A stretch of 64,000 bases of DNA from NCBI GenBank assembly GCA_019009955.1, contig CM032230.1, positions 33,094,001-33,158,000 of the forward strand, given 5' to 3'. The stretch comes from Riptortus pedestris. Lineage: Eukaryota; Arthropoda; Insecta; Hemiptera; Alydidae. The notes beneath the pieces were generated by a model, which saw nothing but the letters and a program-made list of their open reading frames with translations, was not told where the DNA came from and did not search any database. The translations under genes and the position numbers were made by a program. Shown piece after piece: positions 46,146-55,895 of this stretch. The number at the start of each line of letters is the position of its first letter. Position 1 is the stretch's first letter.

Positions 46146-46876
46146 CCAATTTCTTAAACTTTTAAGCTCCCTGTAAATCTGCCACTGCACTACTTACAAA
46201 GGTATTCGTGCGGGATCTCACAGATGCCTCAAGGTCATGCGCAGTACTGGAGAATCAGAAAAGGGTTGAAACAGTACTGGTGGTAGGCTCTAGACATGAG
46301 GGGAAGGTTGGGGGGCACCCAGGTTCTATCCTCTACTCAGCAGTTCAAAAAGTCTCTCCAAGTCATCTCTCAGATGACGTTCGACTACTGCAGTGTTAAA
46401 CAGATATCTTGGAAGAAATAGTTCTTCAATACTTAATGTCTTGTACATAATCACTAAATTCTATTCAGCTGAATGGTGATCTAGGATTGCGGAAGTTTGT
46501 CTCTGTTAGCCTCTCATCTTCCACTCAGCATCGTGAGGCAAATGAATAGTTTTTTTAATAACGTTATGCTAATCATTGGATCTTATTACTACCTAATCCG
46601 GCAGGCTTCCCAATCCACTCTAAACAAAGCCCTGTGACAGGTCCTGGCTCTTCATGGGGTCCAATCACGAGTGAGGCAATCTAAACGACTCATGATGACT
46701 GATTATAGCAGTAGGTTTTTAAAATAAAACTAGATATAGAAGTCAAGATCTCAACTGAAGTGGATATATTACTGACCCTTTCTTTGGAACGAGGAGCGTG
46801 CAGTTGCTAAGAGAAGGATACTTAGAGTATAGTACTTAGCTGATCAGAGAAAAGCATATAACACTGTTCCCATCCA
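46146..46876. other. Unassigned sequence
   Basis: 46208-46399 is open on the + strand for 63 codons and a little GC-rich, without recognisable features. Confidence 0.35.
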
Positions 46877-46878
46877 CT

Positions 46879-46922
<44 letters not shown>

Positions 46923-46942
46923 GCTCACCTCTCTCTCACTCA

Positions 46943-46998
<56 letters not shown>

Positions 46999-47157
46999 CT
47001 CTCTCTCTCTCCCTCTCTCTCCTCTCTCTCTCCCCTCCTCCCTCCCCTCTCTCTCCTCTCTCTCTCTCCTCTCTCTCTCTCTCCCTCTCTCTCCCCCTCT
47101 CTCCCCCTCTCTCTTCCTCTCTCCCCCTCTCCACTCCTCTCTCTATCTCTCTCTCTC

Positions 47158-47202
<45 letters not shown>

Positions 47203-47361
47203 ACTCCTCTCCCTCTCTCCTCTCCTCTCTCTCTCGCTCTCCCTCTCTCTCTCCCTCTCTCTCCTCTCTCTCCCTCTCTCCCTCTCTCCCTCTCTCCATC
47301 TCTCCCTCTCTCCATCTCTCCCTCTCTCTCTCCCTCCCTCCCTCCCTCGCTCCCCCCCCTC
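46877..47361. repeat. ~480-bp (CT)n array, polypyrimidine on the + strand
   Basis: Almost pure CT dinucleotides with CCT, CAC and CG imperfections, ending in TCCC and C8 runs. All frames read as Arg/Glu/Gly on the minus strand; these open frames are artefacts. The long polypurine-polypyrimidine tract could form H-DNA. Confidence 0.98.
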
Positions 47362-48054
47362 CAGCGACCATAAATTCGGAATTTCCAAAGGAGTGCCCTG
47401 CTTTTTATGGAGGATTCTTGTAGTTAATCAAATTTTAATTTTACATACGTAATTAATTTCGAATTTTTTTTTTCTTTACTCTTAGAAAGTGTATTTTCCA
47501 TATCAAATCTTCAGTAGTATTGTAGTCGTAGCTCTATATAGAATACGGTGACAAGAATCTAAACACTGATTCTAGATAATTTGTTTGGACATTTTTTTTC
47601 GGTAGACGGAACTAAGAATCGATTTGCATATCCATTAAATGTCTACGACCTTTCTATTTGTTCGGGATCTGTGCACACACCATATAAAACCCTCACTAAA
47701 CATATTCCTATTTGTTATGTATACCAATTAGCTCGAAACAATAAATTATTTCCCATTAGCTGTAATTGTCAGAGATTAAACAGTATAAAATTGGGGATTC
47801 TCTCCGAAAGTTGTAGCTGGCCATCAGCGATAAAGCAGGCATTGTTGGCAGTGAGAACCAACAGCTGCAGCTGACATTTCTCTTGAGGCTTCCATGGGTA
47901 TAAACCACCGGTATCTCTTTGAACCATTTTCCTCCAATCCAACTCTAGTGTGCTTAATTCATTGGAATTTCACATTTATCTTCCCATCGAAAATGGCTTT
48001 GAATGGTTCAACGTATAATATAAAATTGGTCTCTGGTTAGGACAAACAGAAATA
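47362..48054. other. Unassigned; 97-codon open frame
   Basis: 47581-47874 (+) is open and ends in a moderately GC-rich stretch (WPSAIKQALLAVRTNSCS), but no motif or splice pair supports a gene. Confidence 0.3.
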
Positions 48055-48501
48055 AAAAAGTCCGTCACGCAGGGGCTGCGTAAACTAAGCAGATTTCCCA
48101 CGTGAAGTTTTACAATAGAGAAATTTCAGAATAGAGAGTCAAACAGTTACGGGAACGGCCCGAACTAGCTCTTGACGGAAACTCACGACTAGACCCGAAG
48201 TTGGCCGATCTCATCTCAGAAACTGAAAACAGATAAATGCAAATATCTCGGTTAATATTCAAGATCCAGAATACATGTATATAACACCATTTATAGTAAA
48301 TTTAATTCGCAATAAGATTGACTCTATATAATTTTTCGATCTGACGTATAGTAACGTTATATATATATATATATAATTTTGACGGACCTCATTTTCGTCA
48401 TCTCCTGGGTAGGATCGATGGACATTTGAAGAAATTTTTCGAAACTCGCGTCATGAGTACGACCTCAATAGCTGATTTCCCTTAAGGGAAATCTGCTAAA
48501 A
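48055..48501 (+). mobile_element. Helentron-like repeat copy, internally deleted short form
   Basis: Perfect termini: AAAGTCCGTCACGCAGGGGC then TGCGTAAACTAAGCAGATTT, and GATTTCCCTTAAGGGAAATC then TGCTAAAA. The segment from GACGTATAGTAACG to the TA run (about 170 bp in other copies) is deleted, giving a 0.45-kb element; 34885 and 63032 are also short. Confidence 0.93.
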
Positions 48502-48967
48502 ATGAACCATACTGTACACATTTAGATTCAAGAAATTATTGAAAGGTCCATGAGCGATTTTAATTACTTTAGAAGTTATTCAAAATAACTTTGCGTACTA
48601 TATTTTTGTAGAAGCCGATAGAAGACATATTTTACCATATGAGACCCAAAACTCCCTTCAATTTAAATAGTTTGGGTCTCTTGGAATTGCTATTTATAAG
48701 TCAATGGTATAATCTTAAACATATTGAAAATAAATATTTATAAATTTCAACAAGAAAAATATTTCCCTAAATTGGGGTGTGGTTAAATTCGCAAACGAGA
48801 CATTTTACGAATCCTTGTAATAATTTTAATACTACTGACAGCGATATGACCATGTAAAAATACTAACAAGAGGGGTACACGGCCTCCCCCAACCACCGAT
48901 TTGAAGGAAATGTTTTAGTGTTTAGTACCTAATGAAAAACCAATTCTGTTAAACGCTATATTTCAAG
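48502..48967. other. AT-rich unassigned sequence
   Basis: Nothing recognised. Confidence 0.4.
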
Positions 48968-49050
48968 TAGCCTCCGTGGCTCAGATGATAGGGATTTCTT
49001 TTTGTAACCGAAAATCTGAAGATCGAATCTCGTCGGAAGCCCTATTTTTT
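48968..49050 (+). repeat. tRNA-like sequence, probable SINE head (third family)
   Basis: AGCCTCCGTGGCTCAGATGATAGG resembles an A box (TGGCTCAGATGATAG shown here), and GAAGATCGAATCTCGTC a B box, 40 bp apart, followed by a T-run. Acceptor-stem pairing is poor, so a functional tRNA gene is unlikely. No second copy noted. Confidence 0.5.
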
Positions 49051-49719
49051 TTCTGAATTTTTTTCATTGTTTGCCACTAGGGACATATTTCTATCATCAA
49101 GTTAAAAATTTTATCGTGTCTCCAAAACTGCTCGTATTTGATCAATATCATCTAGCATTAAAAATCTTTGTATTCTTCAACACTATAGTCATACGCAACA
49201 AAATTGTTAACTAGATGATAGAAATATACGTCAGTGATCCAAGGCCAAGCACAATGAAAATATAGTTCTAAACTATAAAACTGTTAAAAGAATATTTTTA
49301 TGTCTAGAGCTAAAAAAATTTAAATACCTTTATTAATTGTAAAATGTAGAAAATAATAACAAATAAACGGGTAAAGTTAAATAATTAAAATTATTATTAA
49401 AATATCTGCGTTGTTATTGATAATTGTTATATACTAATGCATTCAATTATTAATACATTTCTTGTATAATATTAAATATTTCCTTATACAAATTATATTT
49501 TGACAGAAAGCATTCGAAGTTAAAATGTTTTTTTAAGTTTCTTTAATTATATGGAGCACGCTGAACGTATATATCAGAAAATGTCTTATTCTAAACTTAA
49601 AAAACTACGTGTTTAATTCATTGGTCCATAAATGTATATGTGAGGTACAAGAATATTTCTATGATATGACGTCAAGAGTGAGCATTGCAACAGAACTCGA
49701 AATCAAATTAACTTATATT
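49051..49719. other. AT-rich unassigned sequence
   Basis: Nothing recognised. Confidence 0.4.
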
Positions 49720-50128
49720 TTACAACATAAATATTCCTAAAAATCCATAAAAATAATTTTTTTCTTTAATCGTTGAATAATGGTAACATTACTAAACTGA
49801 AATGAGTGAAGAAAGTGAAACATTTTGCAATAGAGTGAAGAAAGTGAATTGCCTTCAATTGAAATGTGAATGAATTATTGGTGGAAATAATCAATATATT
49901 TTAAAATTTAAATATAATAATAATTACCTTCCTTGTTTATAACCTGCACTTGTTTATAACTCATCATCACTAGTTGTTTTATAACTATGCTGATAACCTT
50001 TCACAACCATGCTTATAACCTACCAACAACATACCATAATCTTCACAACAAACTAATTTTGTTCATATTCTGGTTAGATCTGATCATGTATTACACGATT
50101 ACAGAAAAAAATTAATATTACACTCGTG

Positions 50129-50224
50129 ACGAAAGTAGAATTTATAACTCTCGTGAAATTACCACACGCGCTTCGCTCGTGTGGGTAAACGTTTCACTCG
50201 AGTTGTAACATGATCTACTTTCGT
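50129..50224. repeat. ~95-bp imperfect palindrome
   Basis: The left arm (ACGAAAGTAGA, ATAACTCTCGTGAAA, TTACCACACG) pairs with the right arm (CGTGTGGGTAA, TTTCACTCGAGTTGTAA, TCTACTTTCGT) around CGCTTCGCT. The central CACACG/CGTGTG stem is perfect. Confidence 0.8.
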
Positions 50225-50269
50225 AACTTGTATAATAAATAACTATTTCCCTTCTTAAACTAAGAATAG

Positions 50270-50605
50270 TTATTGCAACGAATCATCACTATCGCTTTCA
50301 CTTTTTTTAGATTTGCGTACCTTTTTCTTTACTACATCTTTGTTTTCTAGAAAGTCAATAATATGAATCTTCTTGTCATCACCTATGTCTTTTAATCCAT
50401 TATAAAGAAATGATATTTTTTGTGTATTTAATGATTGAATATCTTTTTTAGATAATTTCTCATTAAATCTATCTGGGAGAAAAACTTGTAATTTATCTTC
50501 TCCTTCTATTAATATAACAACTATACGTTTTCCAAATTTAGTATTAATTTCTTTGAATTCTTTAATTGGATATTTTTTAAAACTTCCTTTTATTAAGGAA
50601 TAAAT
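50270..50605 (-). CDS. Uncharacterised ~111-residue protein, possibly OB-fold-like
   Basis: The minus-strand frame is open from 50605 to TAA at 50270-50272, bounded upstream by a stop at 50606-50608, with no ATG near its start (first residues IYSLIKGSFKKYP). It contains IKEFKEINTKFGKRIVVILI, KLQVFLPDRFNEKLSKKDIQ, KISFLYNGLK and a highly charged tail KKSESDSDDSLQ. The order NTKYG-K-beta strand, FLPxRF, then a strand with YxG recalls small proteins found repeatedly in arthropod genomes that look like single-strand-binding OB folds, often linked to mobile or viral DNA. This is from memory and uncertain. The 3' end of the frame is duplicated in inverted orientation at 50620-50710, which fits a mobile origin. 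It has no stops or frameshifts but probably lacks its 5' part. Confidence 0.45.
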   Translation of the reverse strand: MYSLIKGSFKKYPIKEFKEINTKFGKRIVVILIEGEDKLQVFLPDRFNEKLSKKDIQSLNTQKISFLYNGLKDIGDDKKIHIIDFLENKDVVKKKVRKSKKSESDSDDSLQ

Positions 50606-50795
50606 TTATTATTCTCGAAAACAAAGATTTAGTAAAGAAAAATGTATGAAAATCTAAAAAAGTGAAAGCGATAGTGATGACTAATAAATTGCAATAAATT
50701 ATCTTATTTTAAGAGGGGAAAAAATTGTTTTATGGATTTTTAGAATTATTTATGTTGTAAAATGTTAGCTAGTTCGTTTTCCTTTTTGAGCTATT

Positions 50796-51577
50796 TTGAG
50801 GGTTGCGCTAGAACCACCCTTGTATATCTACTATCAATATTTACGAGTTTTCGGACCCAATACCTCCTTCCACCACTACAAGCAAACATTATCGATATTT
50901 CATTCATACGCTAATCGATTGCAAGATATTCCAATGAGTAAACAAGAATACTCTCGTGGGCTAAAATTTATTCACCACTTAGCGTTGGTTAATAGATATA
51001 CCATACACCTGGTGGATAGAATGATTGAGAGAAAGAAGGTAACGAGACTTAGGAAGAGTTTGGGGATTCCAGAAGTTACCTCAGAGGTGGAAAGGTGGTG
51101 CTCTTTGCCCTATCTGGGAGCATCTATATCTAACGTAAGAAAATCGGGGTGGGTTTTGCAAGTCCAAATAATTTAAAATCCGTTTTATGTAAGCTAAAAG
51201 ACCCAATAAAGCTGCCGGACCAGTCGGGAATATATAAAATCATATGTGGAGAATGTGGTGCGTATTATGTGGGAAGAACTTCAAGGAAATTAAAGAAAAG
51301 GTGCGAGGAGCATCTGTCGAGAATGGACTCAACGTTCCTCCAGCATTTGAGGAAAGAAAAGCACGAAAATGCCCCACACGAGGTAGCTTTATTGGCGAGG
51401 GAATATAACCACAAACTAATTCAGAAATTGGAACCTCTCTACATTGAGCTGGAGAGACGGAGGGGTGTCTGCCTAAATGTGCAATTGGAAATGCCAAGTT
51501 CTGTCCTGTTGAGTAGGCCTCCTCCATCTCTGCTTGTCGCTATTTTTATTTGTAATGTATTTTGGGTTAATGTTTAG
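50796..51577 (+). pseudogene. Penelope-like retroelement C-terminus: RT thumb and GIY-YIG endonuclease
   Basis: The first frame (50796-51176) has HHYKQTLSIFHSYANRLQDI, PMSKQEYSRGLKFIHHLALV and NRYTIHLVDRMI, the thumb region of Penelope-like RTs (R...iP.....f..E...I..iA..NgY). Next is a linker LPYLGASIS, then a one-base frameshift in 51125-51176. The second frame (51149-51577) has NNLKSVLCKLKDP, SGIYKIICGECGAYYVGRTS, the GIY-YIG core with the CxxC insert, RKLKKRCEEH (catalytic-region arginine) and EYNHKLIQKLEPLYIELERR (with the conserved metal-binding-type glutamate). The RT fingers and palm are absent: the copy is 5' truncated right after the inverted-repeat element. It would have used target-primed reverse transcription. 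Confidence 0.88.
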
Positions 51578-51830
51578 AGTATTTATTCACTTTAACTATT
51601 TTAATTAATTGAACTATAATATATTCTTTTAAGTTTGACTTTAAGACTGATTTTAGTATGGAATTCTATTTTGTTAAATATTTCAAAATCTAATTGTTGG
51701 ATGCATAACTTGGCCTAAGCTTGTTTCTTTGTTGTTTGTTGGTTAGCACCTGATGATGGCACGTTAGTGTCGAAAGGCCTTGTGCGTGAATAAATAAATT
51801 GGTGGGAAGACTTCGTGTTATTCCTTTAAA
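51578..51830 (+). mobile_element. 3' UTR of the Penelope-like element
   Basis: Non-coding T-rich sequence leads to the hammerhead core and ends TGAATAAATAAATTGGTGGG, AAGACTTCGTGTTATTCC, then A and T runs. The fragments at 6225-6470 match its last 80 bp. Confidence 0.7.
51745..51786 (+). ncRNA. Hammerhead ribozyme core of the Penelope-like element
   Basis: In order: AGCAC (stem I, 51745-51749), CTGATGA core (51750-51756), stem II GGCAC (51758-51762) / loop GTTA / GTGTC (51767-51771), core GAAA (51772-51775), a minimal self-complementary stem III GGCC (51776-51779), TT (UH cleavage dinucleotide) and GTGC (51782-51785) closing stem I. Minimal hammerheads with very short stem III are a known feature of Penelope-like element ends, where they are thought to act as dimers. 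All core bases are intact here. Confidence 0.7.
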
Positions 51831-52314
51831 AAATTTATTTTTTTTTAAATACTATGATGAATATATTTATGTTGGGATATGTGTTGTTTGTTTCTTTATA
51901 TATTTTGTGTTTTATTAAGTGTTAATGACTGTGTTATTTAATGCTTTGAAGGTCACATCATGATTGAGCTGGCTCCAAAATTATACTCTGACGAAGAGAA
52001 TCTACCTGCTTTTGTAATGGAAACACAATGAAAGCTAATGTTTATTTGGAGCTGTATTTTAACATGAATTTAATCAACAAACGAGGAATTTATACTTTTA
52101 AAAGGGTTTTTATTTTGTGTGTGGTATAAAAAGAAAAGCCAGCATCTCCTGTGGGTTTACTGTTCGTGACAAGATGACATCAAAGGACTTCATTTTATAT
52201 TTCATACTTGGATTCAAATGAATAGCTGTTGCTTATCCAGTACAACTGTGATAATTGTGTTCTGCTAATTTCGTCGTCTTTTTATAGAAAAAAAAACCTT
52301 AAGTTTCGATAATG
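51831..52314. other. AT-rich unassigned sequence
   Basis: Nothing recognised. Confidence 0.4.
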
Positions 52315-52908
52315 TTTTAGCAGATTTCCCCTATTGGAAATCAGCTAATTAGGTTGTTCTCATTATGCGATTTTCGAAACATTTCCTCAAATGCCAATCG
52401 ATCCTACCCAGGAGGACAAATGCATATATATTTGTCTGTTGGCACTCTAGCGGTCGCAATTTTTATTTGATCGTTATCAAATTCGACATTTAATCTTTTT
52501 ATGTAAAAATAAAGATCAAAATCGGACCAGTGGGAGGGGGGGGGTTGGAGGGGTAGAATTTATAAAATTCACAATACCTTTATATTATGCGTCGGATTGA
52601 AATATTGTACAAATCTCATCTTATTGAAAATGCAATGTTCTATAAATGTTGTTATGTACGTATTCTCCCTATCTTTATTATTAACCGAGATATTCCCATT
52701 GTTTGGTTTTTGCCCTTTCCATTCCTACTCATGTCATATTAACAATAAGCTGTTATGTAATGAAACACTGTATTTAAAACCAAAATGCCAAATTTCGTTC
52801 TCAGTAAAGCTTTACGTTTTAAAATACATGCAAGCAAGTGGGAAATCTGCTTAGTAACGCAGCCCCTGCCTTCATTAATAGCTGAACGTGCGCTGCCCGA
52901 CTTTTTAA
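52315..52908 (-). mobile_element. Helentron-like repeat copy
   Basis: 3' TTTTAGCAGATTTCCCCTAT with GGAAATCAGC; short TATATA; GGCACTCTAGCGGTCGCAAT; 5' GTGGGAAATCTGCTTAGTAA, CGCAGCCCCTGCC then, after about 25 bp of extra sequence, CCCGACTTTTTA. Confidence 0.88.
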
Positions 52909-52964
52909 TACGTACTTGACTGTATTCCATTTAAGAATTTAGAATACGCCAAGAAATAAATAAC

Positions 52965-53760
52965 GAATTTCTAAGTAAGGATTGTTGCCTTTGACCTTTA
53001 CCTCCCCAAACTTTAGCCCGAGTGGTGGGCGTTCCCGAAAATGCAGCCAATGGCCTGGTAAAACACTAAGTGCCATTAGCCATATTCCTTAATTTTACTG
53101 GATATTATACTAAATTTGCTCTTCTTACACTTTAATATTTTGTTGGAATATTGAAAATATATTTATGTCCTCTTTTTTAGCCTACGGGTAAAATAAAAGT
53201 TCGTTATTATAAAAGAATTTACGATACATATTATTTCAGTTTGCTTTCTAGTTAGATTCAGAATTAGATTAGATTAGATTCATAACTGCAGTCAAGGAAT
53301 TATCAAAGCCATTAAAGTGAATAAAATAATTTATATGAAAAAAGAACCTTTAATGATATATTATAGTGATAATAATAATACTGATAACAAAAGTCTCGCT
53401 AAAAAAACACCATTGAAATATAAAAGAGTTATAAAAATATGAAAAGAAGTTAAGTGATACCACTTGACTTTTACAAAAGTGGAGGCCTAATATTAATATT
53501 TAAACTTATTATTAGGGGGATGCATATAAAATTATATTATATTAAGATCTCTTCATCATTTTTACTTTTCGAGTATTGATTTGTGTATAAACAATAAAAA
53601 ATGAAAATTTCATAGAACAGAATTTTGAACTCGTGATTTACATTTTAACTTATAATTTGTAAAAGATCTTTTGTGTTCTTTACTCCATTTATTGAATTCG
53701 TCTTTAAAAAGAACATAGAAAAACCTACTAGTGTGAAGGCCATTTTATTCTAAATTGTTT
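52965..53760 (+). repeat. ~0.8-kb duplicated segment, copy 1 (uninterrupted)
   Basis: It matches 56880-57201 and, beyond the jockey insertion, 62067-62680: CCTTAATTTTACTGGATA, ATATACTAAATTT, TATCAAAGCCATTAAAG, GTGGAGGCCTAATATTAATA, TTTAAACTTATTATTAGG, TTCATCATTTTTACTTTTC, GATTTGTGTA and GGCCATTTTAT. Similarity looks moderate with many small indels. No coding content recognised. Confidence 0.75.
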
Positions 53761-53787
53761 GGCGTACAAAATATTCTTTATTAAAAT

Positions 53788-54425
53788 AAAAAGTCCGTCA
53801 CGCAGGGGCTGCGTAAACTAAGCAGATTTCCCACGTGAAGTTTTTGAATAGAGAAATCCGCCTAATAACAGCTGTAGTAGTAAGAAACCTCTAAACCTAT
53901 TCACGAGGGACGAATAGTTACGAAAACGGCCGCCAGAGCTCACGGCGGAAAGTCCGAACATAGCCACTGCTGCCGAGCACATGCAGAATACAAATGCAAA
54001 TATCTCAGTTAATATTCAAGATAGGGAATAAATGTATAAATAATATTTATAGTAAATTTAATTTGCAATAAGATTGATTCTGTAATATGTTTCGATCCGA
54101 CGTATACTAATGGAGATACTTCGAATTTTCGAAAATCCTCCCCTCTAAGCCCCCCCCTCCTACTGGTCCGATTTCAGCCATTAACGAACTTGATCTTTCT
54201 TTTTACATAAAACGACTAAATATAAAGTTTGGTAACGATTAAACAAAAATTACGAACGCTAAAGTGGTAACAGACACACACACACACATATATATACAGT
54301 TTTGAACGGACATCATTTTCGTCATCTCCTGGGTAGGATCGATGGACATTTGAAGAAAAATTTCAAAAAGTCCGTCATGAGTACAACCTCAATAGCTGAT
54401 TTCCCATCAGGGAATTCTGCTAAAA
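53788..54425 (+). mobile_element. Helentron-like repeat, reference-quality copy (inverted pair, left)
   Basis: 5' AAAAAGTCCGTCACGCAGGG, with an ACGCAG/CTGCGT hairpin, then AGCAGATTTCCCACGTGAAG. Internal ATATCTCAGTTAATATTCAA, TTTCGATCCGACGTATACTA, CAGCCATTAACGAACTTGAT, GGTAACGATTAAACAAAAAT and the ACGCTAAAGTGGTAACAGAC site (a mutated ACCGCTAGAGCGGT palindrome). (CA)n then TATATATA. 3' block GTTTTGAACGGACATCATTT, GGTAGGATCGATGGACATTT, GTCATGAGTACAACCTCAAT and GATTTCCCATCAGGGAATTC then TGCTAAAA. Architecture (subterminal repeat inverted into a 3' hairpin, central microsatellite, no ORF) is that of non-autonomous Helentrons. Confidence 0.92.
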
Positions 54426-54437
54426 CAGTCCCCAGTA

Positions 54438-54575
54438 TTTAGCAGATTTCCCTCAAGGGAAATCAGCAATTGAGGTTGTACTCATGACGGAATTTTCGAC
54501 ATATTTCTTCAAATGTCCATCGATCCTACCTAGTAGATGACGAAAATGAGGTCCGTTCAAAACTGTATATATATA

Positions 54576-54632
<57 letters not shown>

Positions 54633-55424
54633 CTGTTACCGCTCTAGCGGTCGCAATTTTTGTTTAATCCTTACCAAACTTCATATTTAAGCGTTTTATG
54701 TAAAAAGAAAGATCAAGTTCGTTAACGGCTGAAATCGGACCAGTGGGAGGGGGGGTTTAGAGGGGAGGATTTTCGAAAATTCGAAATATCTCCGTTACTA
54801 TACGTCGGATCGAAAAATTATACAGAATCAATCTTATTATAAATTAAATTTACTATAAATATTGTTATATACATTTATTCTCTATCTTGAATATTAACCG
54901 AGATATTTGCGTTTTTCAGTTTTCACCAAACCGCCACTTCTACTCATGTTACGTAAACAATACTCTGATATATAATAAATCACATTATTGGAAGTTTAAA
55001 TACCAAAAATTGTATTCAAGAGACCTTTATTATACGAGATACATGCAAATATGCACTGGTGACTCCCCCCCCCATCTTAAAGTTTTGGACTACTAAAATT
55101 TTATTGATTGAGATAACAATTATTCTGACTCATCATTAATTACACTAGTAGATATAGTAAATAGTTCTCAATAAAATTAATGTGTTATATTCTGATATAT
55201 TTCAGTAATTGTTTTTCTTTCCGGTGTGAGGCGGGACCCGTTTGTTTACATTTCTAACCTAACGCTTCCTGTCGGCAGGCTATTGAAATTGGATGAAACA
55301 TTTCTTATTTCCGTTTGTATTTATTCACGGTGTTGTTGTGTTAGCAGTATTTATATTTATCTATTACTAAACTTCACGAGGGAAATTGCTTAGTTTACGC
55401 AGCCCCTGCGTGACGGACTTTTTA
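54438..55424 (-). mobile_element. Helentron-like repeat, long variant (inverted pair, right)
   Basis: Only 12 bp from the preceding copy and tail-to-tail with it: TTTAGCAGATTTCCCTCAAG then GGAAATCAGCAATTGAGG. (TA)n at 54567-54628, CCGCTCTAGCGG at about 54640, GGCTGAAATCGGACCAGTGG, and the long-variant block (TGGACTACTAAAATTTTATT). 5' TTAGTTTACGCAGCCCCTGC, GTGACGGACTTTTTA. Confidence 0.92.
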
Positions 55425-55589
55425 TTTTAAATGAGGAATTTAACGGAGACTGCTTAACAATTCTCAAGTTACGGCGTTTATTTATACCTCACCGGCATTA
55501 CAGAAATACAGTGCGGACAACGTATTCAGTTTTTTTCCTTCATACTGCTTGCGGTTTCCCCTCCGTGTCTAAATTGTCACTTGCAACAT
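55425..55589. other. Unassigned spacer
   Basis: Short sequence between the inverted pair and repeat R; nothing recognised. Confidence 0.4.
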
Positions 55590-55895
55590 CTCAGTGAGGT
55601 CGTACTGGAAGGTAGATTAAAGTTGTAGTCTGCTCACTCATACTGGCTAATGTTTATCATTAGCAAGCTTATGCTGGCTGGAGGTTACCGACGGATGGCT
55701 AAGTAACAACTGTGGCTTTAAATCGAATTTTCTCCACTCATGCCTTTGCTGGTGTGAACGGAATTTTCCTCATGATGCCTTTATTGCTGGATGGTCTGAT
55801 GCAGAAGGCATTGGGAAACCACTGCATGACATTGTGACCCTATTATTCCCTTGTTCGGTCTCTTGAAAATCAGGTTTACCTGTTCACTATTATCA
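55590..55895 (+). repeat. Dispersed repeat R, copy 2
   Basis: The partner of 8505-8765: AAGTTGTAGTCTGCTCACTC, ATACTGGCTAATG, CATCATTAGC-type block, CTCATGATGCCTTTATTGC, TGATGCAGAAGGCATTGGG, AAACCACTGCATGAC and CAGGTTTACCTGTT. It is about 40 bp longer because of a partial internal duplication (ATGCCTTTGCTGG and ATGCCTTTATTGC). Confidence 0.65.

Larger units (their letters stand above)
49720..50775. mobile_element. Inverted-repeat element carrying an open frame and a large palindrome
   Basis: 50620-50775 (+) is homologous to the opposite strand of two separated blocks: 50245-50360 (the 3' end of the open frame and its flank) and 49720-49765 (TACAACATAAATATTCCTAA, AAATCCATAAAA). The two arms therefore form a head-to-head duplication, and the left arm holds an extra ~480 bp (49766-50244) that includes the palindrome. 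The element type is not recognised. Confidence 0.55.

Noticed and set aside
46836..47388. Arg/Glu-rich frames of up to 159 codons on the minus strand
   Set aside because: They are translations of the (CT)n array and are open in all frames.
48968..49050. Functional tRNA gene
   Set aside because: A and B boxes are present but the acceptor and anticodon stems do not pair acceptably; kept as a SINE-like head.
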